A program made the translations under genes and the position numbers. A DNA stretch of 64,000 nucleotides from Marchantia polymorpha subsp. ruderalis (lineage: Eukaryota; Streptophyta; Marchantiopsida; Marchantiales; Marchantiaceae), in the NCBI GenBank assembly GCA_037833965.1, contig AP031356.1:208501-272500 (forward strand), read 5' to 3'. This document shows positions 34,691 through 45,093 of this stretch, one piece after another; the stretch's first letter is position 1; every line of letters starts with the position of its first letter. The notes below the pieces were generated by a model that was not told where the DNA came from, did no database searches, and saw only the letters and a program-made list of their open reading frames with translations.

Positions 34691-35754
34691 CGCTTCATTG
34701 CTCCTCTTATTAGTCAACTGACCTCTCCTACTTTTGTTTAACTCCTTGAACTTTGAAAATCGTCCTTTACAAATCTTAAAATCGAAGAATACATGAGTGC
34801 ATGTGGTAAGCTCGCGTTCAATATATCCTCGGGTGACACATATTATCTCAACAAATTTTTTGCCCATATCGGGAGACACGGTCACTGCGTCCCTTTCCTG
34901 GCTACTGTCGCTTGGAGGTGGCTGGGATGACGGTGAGATGACAAGTAGGGAAAGCCTGAATTTCGCTGGGTAGCTCACCCTGACTTGTTCCGGGCACAAC
35001 TCAGAGAAAGCTATGCATGATGACCGCTTAAATTGACCGGTTGAAAAGAAAGTCCCTTCCACATAACGAACGTGCAATGCCTTGTCTTAACAGTTTGGCT
35101 CACCATGAAAACTCGCGTTAAGTGTAGAGCATCTCAACTCATGGTTTACACACAGGTGTTGAGGTGTTCTGACGAAAGTCGATGTATTTGAGATAATCTG
35201 CCGATACGCCCGGTCTCATCGGTCTCTTTGACAACTGTTACTCTATTACTTGTTATGCAATCCCGACTTTATCAAACCGTCTGCCACATCGCCATCGCAT
35301 GTACTCAGAAAATATGTCAATTTCTATTCCTGTGAGCAGCGAATAATCTTCCACAGAGATTTGCTCTGTGAGACGGAAGTACCGACACGTACCGAATGCG
35401 GTAGGTATGAGTATAAGGCCAGGCTGCAGTTTCTCTGATCGAAGTAGCTTAGAATAAGATCAGGATTGAAAATTATTGTGTCATGTGCACTGACACTGCA
35501 TAATCGACTTAAACTTATCTGCTCGACAACGGAAAGCTGCGAAAGATTTTGCTGGCTTCCAAGACCTTCTATCTCCAGACAGAAACAGAGGTCCAAGAAT
35601 GCATTCGCTCGAAATTGACAGCGCTACTTTCTGCTTTATTTACATGCAAGCAGAAGAATACCGGAAGAGCAAGCCTATAGCCTAAAATCTGTACTAAACG
35701 ACTATGTACAAATCAATCACGATCGGTCCTTTAGTTTCCATCGTGATCAGCTGA
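34691..35754. other. Intergenic; no recognised gene
   Basis: A minus-strand open stretch (35077-34682, 131 codons) overlaps the broken end of the LTR copy and has no domain I recognise. The rest is probably the downstream region of the F-box gene at 35755-37071. Confidence 0.4.
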
Positions 35755-37071
35755 CTACAGAACAATGTCAAACCTGGGTTCGCATAAGTGCACATCGAGC
35801 TTCCTCAGGTCCAGGCAGTGGAGAATCGCTGCATGATAGGGTGCATCCGTGGCGTAGCTGGACGGGTGCGCGGGTAATTTCCACCACATCTGTTTCTGCA
35901 TGTCAAACATTGCGCCTTCCCTCAGACTGTTCGCAACAACGACAAATCCGTCCGTCGCTGCACTCTGAAACTGCTTCTGCTTTTTGAAGTCATTGATCTT
36001 CTCGACGATTGCTTCCGGCATCTCAGAGATTTTGACCCACTCTCGTACGTCCTTCTTGGACTGCTGCGCCGGTTGTCCCGACTGCAATTTCCATACGCTG
36101 AATTCTTGCAAGACCGAGATCCTGCCGTAATCGAGTTGCTTGGACCGCACCTTGCCGGCTGCAAATATTACGCCGTGATTGTGAGGAGCGAGAGCGGTGA
36201 ATTGCACGTTCTGAGGAAACGAAAGGTTCTCAGCTCGCATCCAGGTCGGTTCTCTCAGCCAATTCTTGTGGGATGCATCCAGGCTATAAGGACGCCACCT
36301 GTCGGGCATGATGGAGAGGCTTGCCTTGCCCAAGCAGCTAAGACTTCCACCTTGCATGCAAGGCTGCTGGAATTCGACGAGTCTATCTCTGGGCCATCTT
36401 GCAAGCTGTTCCCACGCACCGCTTTGCAAGTCATAACGGTAGAAAATCCACGAGACATTGTCTTTCGGTTCTAGCCATCCCAACTCTGGCTGGTACTGGA
36501 CAAGGATTTGATGGGACTGGGTGATGTCATTCCAAACAAGGCCCAGAATTTTGGCTGCGAAGTGGTCCTCCAAGTGGGCCAGTAAAGAGATTCTTTTCTT
36601 GGTTGACGGATCGAGCGGATTCATGACAAAGAGCTCAATCTTCATGGATCTACCGCCTTTCTCATTCCGAGGGCGGTACAGCTGAAGAAGCAGAAGACCA
36701 TGTGCAGCGCCTACCACACGAACGCTAGTCGTTCTGAATGAAAATGCAGATTCGTTTGTGAACCTGAAGAAAGAAGGAGGGTAATCAATGCCGCAAATCT
36801 GCCAGCGATTCTTGGAAGGATTGTACACGCTGTGTCCGAAGTCCTTGCATCCGACGAAGCACAGAGGAGCTTGATTTGGATCCCTACCTCGCCATATCTT
36901 CCGGAACTCTTTGCTTCTTAGCAGATCGTCCCACTTCTTCGAGACGCTTCGCAGGCGCATCACCTCATACCAAGGCAGAAACCCAAGTATTGCAGCCAAA
37001 AGCTCATCCGGTAGATCATTCAACTGGTTGATTACCTGTACTGCCATATCGAGCTCCCTCCTCCCCACCAC
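35755..37071 (-). CDS. F-box protein with kelch/beta-propeller-type C-terminal region (438 aa)
   Basis: Intronless. Residues about 17-62 are an F-box (LNDLPDELLAAILGFLPWYEVMRLRSVSKKWDDLL), the segment that binds SKP1 in SCF ubiquitin ligases. The remaining ~370 residues resemble the propeller region of plant F-box/kelch proteins: RDPNQAPLCFVGCK, VVGAAHGLLLLQ, MNPLDPSTKKRI, LGLVWNDITQSHQILVQ. The protein ends with CEPRFDIVL, a tail shared by all three F-box genes here. It probably selects substrates for ubiquitination, but the target cannot be read from sequence. The first Met is used. A second in-frame Met at residue 9 is also possible. The gene is the downstream member of a same-strand pair with 39628-41142. 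Confidence 0.9.
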   Translation of the reverse strand: MVGRRELDMAVQVINQLNDLPDELLAAILGFLPWYEVMRLRSVSKKWDDLLRSKEFRKIWRGRDPNQAPLCFVGCKDFGHSVYNPSKNRWQICGIDYPPSFFRFTNESAFSFRTTSVRVVGAAHGLLLLQLYRPRNEKGGRSMKIELFVMNPLDPSTKKRISLLAHLEDHFAAKILGLVWNDITQSHQILVQYQPELGWLEPKDNVSWIFYRYDLQSGAWEQLARWPRDRLVEFQQPCMQGGSLSCLGKASLSIMPDRWRPYSLDASHKNWLREPTWMRAENLSFPQNVQFTALAPHNHGVIFAAGKVRSKQLDYGRISVLQEFSVWKLQSGQPAQQSKKDVREWVKISEMPEAIVEKINDFKKQKQFQSAATDGFVVVANSLREGAMFDMQKQMWWKLPAHPSSYATDAPYHAAILHCLDLRKLDVHLCEPRFDIVL

Positions 37072-39627
37072 TTGGATTCTCGAAGCTTTTATTTCTCTAA
37101 GCTCGTCTTTCTCTCCAGAAGATTCCGATGACGTGCTGCTATAAAACTTGTAATGGTAGTACCCTACACGCCACTCGGCGGCAGCTACGCCCTGACACGC
37201 ATGATTACTTGATTGTTCCGAACGACTACAAAAAGTCGGTGGTAAGATGATGGTGATAATAGCACCCTCTCGAGTGAAACTGAAGCGGAGTTGTCTTCTA
37301 ACTCACATGTGTGTGCCAAGACTTCAATTCGCAAGAGACCTTCACAAAACTCGTGAGATTCCAAAGTTCGCTCCAGCTTTCGTTGCCCCTCACACACCAG
37401 CAATATAGTACAGGCGCTGCAGAAATTGAGATCCAGCGCACAGACGAGCAGACGAACTGATTTGCTCTGTTGCAACCCTACACCGCCCTATTATACAACC
37501 AGTCCTGCTGTGGCCTACTAGCGAGAAGCATTTTCAAGGAATTTCAAGGCCCTCCGACCGTCAGACTCACTCCCCAGAGGTTCATCCGTTCACATGTGTG
37601 CCAAACGAACAACTCCGCGCATCGCGACCGCGGGCAACTTCAGGTCCAGCCAACTTGGAGTAGGAACTTCAGGCTCACGAGACGAATTGTGAACTAAGAA
37701 GAAATGACGCAAAAGTTGCGTTCGTAAGCAATTTTGACATTTTTATAAATGAGTTTTTCATGCGTTGAACTCATCTCCCCAGGGAGCTCGCGAAACGAAA
37801 AAGATGGAAGCGTGTTGTCGTTTGATAGATGGATAACGCATCCGCTCCGACAGTCATGACGACATCTGCACCGTTTATAGCATAGCCAGGACAAACGACA
37901 AGTCCCATTACCTATAAGTGCTCGAGCCCCCTGATTCCTGAAGGCGGCTAGAAATTGGCATAACCTCAGAAAGAGTTGATGTCTGCTTCCACTGGACGGA
38001 TTCCGTCTCTGAGGAAGTTGCAGGGTAGATTTTGGGCAGCAATGGAGCATGTAAGAAGGGGCGAGGAACTGAAGCATATGTTAGTTCATAGATGTCGATC
38101 TCCCTTGGGAGGTTTCTACGTCGGTATCCTCCCACGCAATCTCAGAGTACTGATTGGGCATATCAATCGAGCTGCCTTGCAACACGCATGCATGCCTGCA
38201 TACAACTGGGTGCCATCTCCATGTGAGCCAAAACGAGATGTGATCATTAGACCCAATCGCAGAAAGTTGATTCTGAAGATCGATCGAAAGGGTATTGGAA
38301 TCTTTCGGGTGGTACGATGGAGGGGAAGAATGTGTCGAAGCTGAAGACCCAAACTCACACATTTCGAGTTAGTTAGAAGGCCATACATCGAATTCGAAGA
38401 ATGAATTCTTTAATACATCATAGATAGATTACATCAGAGTTCATTATGACTGTTCAAAGATACCAGCAAAGGAAGGCGGTGATATCTAAAGTCTCACTCT
38501 GACTTCCCCTGAATGTTGAATTAGAACCTTACAAGCATTTCTCAGATGATCAGCTGAGTTCAACTTTTCACTTCTGGCGGGTCTCACTCTTCATGTTGTC
38601 CTGAGTGGGTCTATGTTTTGGAAAAGGTGAAGATTTTAAGAGAACAAAAAGCTGTGAAGAGACTGAGCCTCGCATCGAATTTTTGGTACAGGAAGAGAAG
38701 GCGAGATCTTTGAAGTCTTGCATATCAACACAATGTATGCTCAATACAACAGGCTGTGGAATCTTCTTACCACGCAGAGTACGAGCCTGATTCACCTAAG
38801 GGTTGAGTTTCGTTAACTCGTAACAGTATTATTTAGGATGTGAGCTAATTTCATGTGAGGAAAGATCATGATCTGGAGTGACTTGGCAAGGGAAGATCAA
38901 GTCATATATCAAATCACCACACTCGAGAACAATGTTCGCAATTCGGAACTGCGTTTGAAAACTCCTCGTCAACGTATCGAAAAAACTGAGGAAAGCGTTG
39001 AATTCATCTCTTGGCCTGTCCTATCCAGGGAAGTCATGGAAACTTGTGTCGGAGGTGACAGGAATGAAAGTCAACAAGGCTCAGAAGTCAAGAAGCTTCT
39101 CAGAAGTCAAAGCGATTACGATGACTTGGACCAAGTCATTCTAATATAGAGGGAATATGTTGGCTGGAATTTGCTGGGGTAGGGGATTGAGCAAACCTTG
39201 AGCGACGGAAAGAATGTTAGAAAAGTGGGAGGTATAAGCGAGAAGAAGCCGAGGTCCCCACTTCCAGTTGCTGCACAAAGTAGGGCGGCCATACCCGGGG
39301 TTTATTGATTTACATGTCTTACAGAACACGATCGCACACAAGTACGACGCTACAAAGCCGATCGATATTCTCAATTTCTAGGCGTGTTGGCACAGCAGGC
39401 TGGAGCTGTAGCAAGGCCAACTTCCACAGGCCTTGGCTGACGATGTAAGTAATTTTTGACGTGTTCAGATTCTTTACACGAATATTTCCATCTCACATCA
39501 AATTCTATCATTAAGATCTATCATCAAGTGGGTCGATCAAGCGACGACATTCGATCACAATAATTTGCAATTGTGATCGTAAAAACATCGTTAACGTACA
39601 TGAAAAAGGTTTAGATAGCGAAGAAGT
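37072..39627. other. Intergenic between two F-box genes
   Basis: Probably holds the promoter of the 35755-37071 gene and the 3' region of the 39628-41142 gene. Open stretches at 37976-38344 and 38868-39149 on the plus strand have no recognised domain. The second could form a short coiled coil. No repeats or element ends were found. Confidence 0.4.
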
Positions 39628-41142
39628 CTAGTACTGCGACATGCATGTTCTATCCTTGAAGGGCCTGTCGGGCAAAGTGACATCGACTCGGGGCTCGCAA
39701 AGATGAAAGTCGAGGAGGTTCCAGAGGCCGCGATAATGAGTTTTGAACCATACGTATCTCTCCGTCCGTGACTGCGTTTCATCGTCTACGAAAATAGGCG
39801 TCGGCAGCATCTTCCAAAGCTTGGTCTTCAGGTTGAGCATAGCCACAGAGGCCCGAGAATTGGCAACGCAGACGAAGTTGCCGTTGGACGTGCACGTGAA
39901 CTGTTGTAAGCTTGTCAGCGCCAGTGTGCAGAAATTGTTCGTTCCTCTGCGTTTGCCGTCGCGATCGTTGACACCGTTGAGTTTGTCCATTATGCTATCC
40001 GGCATTCTCTGAATCTCGATCCAGTGATCGTTGTTGCTGGAACAATTCCTCAGATCAAACGATCGACCGCTGTGCCATGGCTTCGAAGCCCAGATGCGGA
40101 AGTCCTTTAAGGTCGTGGACCCGGCCGGTGCACTGGGAGCCACCTTGCCTCCTGCAACGAAGCATCGGCCGCCTCGATGGAAGAGAGTTGCGAAGTGGAG
40201 AGGCTGAGGCGGCGGAGGCTCCACCATCCAGTTCTCCTCGAATCTGTCAAGCCCGAAAGCGCAAAACCTATCCCGCGACCACGTCGGGGAAGATGTATCG
40301 GACCAGGTGGACTTGGTCGGCGCTCCCAAGCAGAACAATCGGCCTTCCTTAACCGAAGGTTGCTGGAAATGTGTGGCTTCGTTTATCGGCCATTTCGCAA
40401 CTCGATCCCACTCGTCGACTCCCACATCGTACCTATGAAATGTAGAGATCTTGCTTCCCGCCCTTCCGGTAGTGCCGATGGTCGGATCTGGTTGATGTTG
40501 GACGACGATCCAATGCGATTTCGTAATCTCATTCCACACCATTCCCAGAGGGATGGCTGTGTATGGGTGGCGAAGTTCAGGCAAGAGAGGAATTCGTGTT
40601 TTTTGCAGAGGATCGAGGGGATTCATGATGAACAAGTCATGCCTTACAGTAGGAAGAGATGGAATGGCCAAGACCCAAGGCTGAAGAACCTGCAGTAAAA
40701 GGAGTCCATGTGCTGCACCCATCACGCGAACATTCTCCACCTTATAGTGCGATCCGTCTTCGTTCTGAATTGTGTAGAATGCAGGAGAGTAGCAACTCCA
40801 ATTGCCGGCCGCAGGATTGTAGAGGCTATTCCCATATTTGCAGTCAGCGAAGCAAAACGGGATTTGATCTGGATCCGCACCACGCCACCTCTTTTTGAAA
40901 TCTCTACTTCTGAGAAGCTTATTCCACTTCTTACACACAACTCGCAAACGCAAAAGCTCACGCCAGGGCAGAAATGAAAGTATCAAAGCTTGAAGGTTGA
41001 CCGGAATCTCTTCGCAGGCATCCGTGCTGTCCATATGAGAATCTGCAATGTCATTGGCGTCTACAAAACCGGCGCTGTCAAAGCTGCTGCTGCAACTGCT
41101 ATTACTCATTGGAGAGGATTTGTAGAGCTCATTCTTCGTCAC
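39628..41142 (-). CDS. F-box protein with kelch/beta-propeller-type C-terminal region (504 aa)
   Basis: Intronless paralogue of the genes at 35755 and 60511. The first ~44 residues are a Ser/Asp-rich extension absent from the other two. The F-box spans about 45-88 (IPVNLQALILSFLPWRELLRLRVVCKKWNKLL). The propeller region follows with the family signatures PDQIPFCFADCK, VMGAAHGLLLLQ, MNPLDPLQKTRIPLL and LGMVWNEITKSHWIVVQ. CEPRVDVTL, the family tail, is here followed by 16 further residues. The predicted role is an SCF substrate adaptor with unknown target. The gene lies about 2.5 kb upstream of its nearest paralogue on the same strand, consistent with tandem duplication. Confidence 0.9.
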   Translation of the reverse strand: MTKNELYKSSPMSNSSCSSSFDSAGFVDANDIADSHMDSTDACEEIPVNLQALILSFLPWRELLRLRVVCKKWNKLLRSRDFKKRWRGADPDQIPFCFADCKYGNSLYNPAAGNWSCYSPAFYTIQNEDGSHYKVENVRVMGAAHGLLLLQVLQPWVLAIPSLPTVRHDLFIMNPLDPLQKTRIPLLPELRHPYTAIPLGMVWNEITKSHWIVVQHQPDPTIGTTGRAGSKISTFHRYDVGVDEWDRVAKWPINEATHFQQPSVKEGRLFCLGAPTKSTWSDTSSPTWSRDRFCAFGLDRFEENWMVEPPPPQPLHFATLFHRGGRCFVAGGKVAPSAPAGSTTLKDFRIWASKPWHSGRSFDLRNCSSNNDHWIEIQRMPDSIMDKLNGVNDRDGKRRGTNNFCTLALTSLQQFTCTSNGNFVCVANSRASVAMLNLKTKLWKMLPTPIFVDDETQSRTERYVWFKTHYRGLWNLLDFHLCEPRVDVTLPDRPFKDRTCMSQY

Positions 41143-44100
41143 AATTCTTCGTACACATGTTCGTCCAAAAGGCCATACAAGATACTTGCCCTCGTCTTAT
41201 TCATGGCCGTATCCGGTACAAGATGCAGCGAGGTGTAAGGCTGGCTATAGGTCATCCTCAATCTCCTGAGACAAAATTTTTGTCCAGTCGTACAACTCGC
41301 TCATTCTCATCTACTAGCCGTCGTCGAGTTTGCATCTCTGTCTCTGTCTCTCTCATATCCAAACACACCCAATCCTGATACGTGAATCTACAGACATGAC
41401 CAGTCTCCTTCCTCGCCTTCTTTCCGTCGTTTCTCAGGTTTCTAGTGGCCGCCCTCTCTTAACTTGTTAAGCCACTCGTCCAAGCGACAGATCTCTTCTC
41501 AGATATTCATGGAGAAGCAGAAGGGTACAGTCTTTTCTGCGTCATCAACGGAATACTTTTGTTCATTTCTTCCGGCTTCCGGACCTAGCGAAGGATGTGG
41601 GCCAACGATTCAGGATTACTTAAACCAATTGACTATGTATGGTCTCAGAGAGCTTTGATTCTTGCCATTGTGGTCTTCTTGTTGCATCTGTAGGCAAGAC
41701 CCTTGTCATGTTCGGAAGATCCCATATATGTTCGCATTGTCCTTCATCTCGTGGCATAAACGAAATCTAATTGCAGAAGGTGAACTGAAGAATACCCGCT
41801 TGAGCTGAGTGAGCAATCCAACCATGACACCATGCGAGGCCGACATACAGAAGACACGGAGTTCTGGAGGGAGAGATACGACTGTATCCCTATGTGTGCA
41901 GGGAACCGGCCCTCATAAATTGCTCAGTACTCCAAAATTTCTTTCTGTTCGGTTCTGTTCATTTAATCAGTTATCTCCGTAGAAAATCTGCCAACTTACA
42001 CTGCGGTACTGTGTTTCATAGGATGGTGGACTGCCAAAATCTATCTCAACAGCTGAATGAATATATTGCCCTGAGTGTACACTTTAAACTGTACTTTGCA
42101 CTGGCTGCGTGTCAATTACACAGGGCTTACCTTTGGAAGACCGAACGCGCTTTCGAGGTCAGTTACTAAATCAGCAACACCTGTAGCATCTCTATGTATG
42201 TGGCGCCGTTGCACTTTTCTGGCTCTGCGAAGTGAAGCACGCGGCTTTCGCTTCTTTGTATACAGAGATAGAGTACCATGGGACCAACTTCTATGTGCTC
42301 TGTTTGCAACTGTAAAATCTGGGCGGAAGATAATCCCTGTTGACAGTCTGAATTGGTTGGTCCCATAACAACTTGGTAACGATAAGATGCTTTTTTTCCC
42401 CGTTGACTTCTCTTGTCCGTTCCTCGCAGTCCACACAACGTCCAAACTTGCGCTCTTTCTCCCACGGGTCTATGTTGCAGGATGCTTTACACAGTTACTA
42501 CAATCTTATAATAAAGGAGAAAACGTAGTCTACAGGTAAACACGAATATGATATGAGAAATCACATATGATTACAGGTACTTGCATGATTATCTCGTGTT
42601 ATCCACTTATTTGAACCGATGACTCTGAGGATGGATGCTTGTTGTAGCAGCTACGGATCGAGCAAGCTACAGGCACGAAATTCCTATCTAAATAACCAGG
42701 CACACATTCAGCAAATGCCCACAACATTCCCGGCCTAAAAGTGAAGCTCGGCTGATCTTTGATGCACATACGAGCCCCGAGTTACTATGGGGACGCACTG
42801 ATAAATATAATCATGAGTGCTCGGCACGCAAACACGGTGTCAACAGTCAACCGGAATCAGGAACGAGTTCGGAGCGTGGCGCCGGACCGACACCATAACT
42901 GTACGCGTTAGGTATGCACGTCTACCAGTAGGCCTCGGTCAAGGGAACGTAAAAGTTAAACAGTTAATAAAATGTACTCTACCTGTACTATACCCCTACC
43001 CTTATCACTTTGGTTACTTTACTTATACCGTTACCTCTATTTTAACCGGGTAATTTCCCAATAAAAAAATTAATTTTAATTTCACCTTTACACTTTAATC
43101 GAGTAATTAACCAATAAAAATCAAAAATACAATTTACCTTTAATTTATACGTTAATCAGATAATTATCCATTAAAAATAAAGAATACATCTTTACCCTTG
43201 AGTAAAAGGTATTTTACATTACCTTGCCTAGGCCTATTTACCAGGGTGCAGACTAACAAGCAAGTAGAAATTTCTGCCTTGTGATACTTCTCAATTTAGG
43301 TACTTTGTTTTCATACATCCGATCGTTGTATATTAAAAATACCAGTCAAAACATACCAAAATCTAAACAACTAATACTAAAGGAAACTTCATATACCACA
43401 ATGTCATTCTGTTTATTGAAACTGTTTTGCTTTGGGTGGGATGCAATATACATATCTCGTCCTTTGTGTTAATGTGCTTGATTGCATGGGGCAATTATTG
43501 TCATAGGTGGATATGTAACGTTTTCTCTTCTTTTAATTAACGTGCTTCTATTGCTCATTGAAACAAACTTAATAATGAGATAAAAAATAAAAAATTACAT
43601 AATGTGATGTATTATGATGTCTATGTTTCCGAAATGGTTTAATCTAGATAGTTTTAATATGTTTGTGACTCTCCCCTATCGGTGTCATCTTTGATGGTTT
43701 TGATGTGTCTTCCGTAGGTATTTATTTATCCGCTTAACCCTTTACCTTATTTTATCTTTTTCTTGTACTATGAAACCAACCTGGCTTTTATTCTTCTTTC
43801 TTAAGTGCGATGTCTCTGGTTCATAACCATTCTCCTTTATTAATTCTATCTGAAGCTCGTAGTTTGCTTCTCGTTCTTCTTCAAGAAGCAGGAAGAACAA
43901 GAACACCCCATCAAATCTTACATGGATAAACCAAAGGGATAACATGTGGTAAGGCCTGAAATTTCTTTGAATACACGGAATGTTATGTATCAATGTACAA
44001 CATCATCATGGATTCTTGAAATTGTACATCATCATGGATTCTTGAAATTGTACATTAGCCTCCCACGTAAGTACTCATCCGGTTAAGTATGCATTTTATG

Positions 44101-44674
44101 ACAAAATTTTTACGTATCAACACTTTTTGGTAAAACATATCGTGAATGGTCATCTGGCGCAGGTTTTGGTTTTTCTTGCATCTGGCTTTGACAACGAAGG
44201 CTCGGACATTGGCCTGAGATCTTTTAAACGATTTTTTGAAATAGTCAATTGCTTTTTCGGCTTTTGTTTGAACGATAGAGCAGAGCATCTGATCTTCAAT
44301 ATCAATTCAAACATAGACTCAAATCCATAAATTCAACTCTATCTTATAAATCGATAATCTTCTCCAGTTGACTAATATCTATATGTTCATCAAACCCTGT
44401 TTCATTACTCTTCATCAAGTCTAACAATTTTTAGATTATTTTTCAACATATCTGCGACATATTCTTCATTGCTTTGGTTATCAATATGAACAAATTTTTC
44501 CAATTCTAACGGGTTAATTGTAAATTTAAGCTTTTGTCCTTTAGCTAGTCTTTTATTATTTAGTCTTTACATTTAAGGGTTTGTCTTGCTCAGCGTTGAG
44601 ATGATTTCGCAACAATGAAACTTATTCAGGCGCTTGCGGGTGAGTTTCTTTCACATTGCACCGAAACTTAGGCG
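41143..44674. other. Intergenic; simple repeats only
   Basis: The first part is probably the promoter and leader of the 39628-41142 gene. From about 43030 to 43200 there is a degenerate tandem repeat of roughly 55 bases: three units around 'taatYRRRTAATTA.CCAaTAAAAA'. A 26-base unit is duplicated in tandem at 44000-44025 and 44026-44051. Minus-strand open stretches at 43742-43993 and 44055-44288 are unassigned. The latter contains LRQMTIHDMF, which loosely recalls transposase or PCNA-binding motifs but is too short to call. Confidence 0.4.
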
Positions 44675-44741
44675 ACTTGGGAATGTAGAGTCTAAAATAT
44701 GCAACTACCTGTAAATTACTTTAGACTCTTCATTCCCAAGT
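44675..44741 (+). other. Near-perfect hairpin, 22-bp arms (candidate small-RNA precursor)
   Basis: Arms 44675-44696 and 44720-44741 are complementary over 22 bases with a single mismatch (ACTTGGGAATG.AGAGTCTAAA). They are separated by a 23-base loop. Size and shape fit a short plant microRNA-type hairpin, but also a small inverted-repeat relic. No gene overlaps it. Confidence 0.4.
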
Positions 44742-44969
44742 ACGCACAAATCTCCAAGATTCAAATCGTAGACTTAAAACAGAAAACTATTGAATTTAAA
44801 TTTCCGATGAAGAAGTACATATCTATTCTTGTCTGCCACAAGTCATTCTTGTTGATGTACTAAACCTTTTTTTTTTACTTCATCTCCTTTAATTATGAAA
44901 TTTATCACTACTGAACATCTACAAAAACTACATGGAAGTTGAGCCTTAATGCCCAAATCATTCTCTACA

Positions 44970-45093
44970 TATCTTCCTAGGTATAGTGTATGAGCACAGT
45001 GTGCTCATACACTATACCTAGGAAGATACTTGGTGGTATAGGCCATTTGGGGTGTGCTCAGCACACCCCAAATGGCCTATACCACCAAGTATC
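44970..45093 (+). other. Two abutting perfect palindromes (59 and 69 bp)
   Basis: 44970-45028 is a perfect inverted repeat: two 29-base arms around one central G at 44999. 45025-45093 is a second one: 34-base arms around one central C at 45059. They overlap by 4 bases (GATA). Both apices share the 8-mer TGTGCTCA or its complement, but the outer arm sequences differ. No target-site duplication was seen at the edges. Confidence 0.85.

Noticed and set aside
34682-35077. 131-codon minus-strand frame as a host gene cut by the LTR copy
   Set aside because: Its end lies in LTR-derived bases and no family is recognisable. Left as unassigned.
35922-36474. Antisense frames inside the F-box genes (also 40177-40698 and 60880-61203)
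   Set aside because: They lie opposite well-supported F-box coding sequence and show no domains.
44055-44288. Minus-strand stretch with LRQMTIHDMF as a transposase or PCNA-binding protein fragment
   Set aside because: A single short motif without any supporting domain. Chance is likely.
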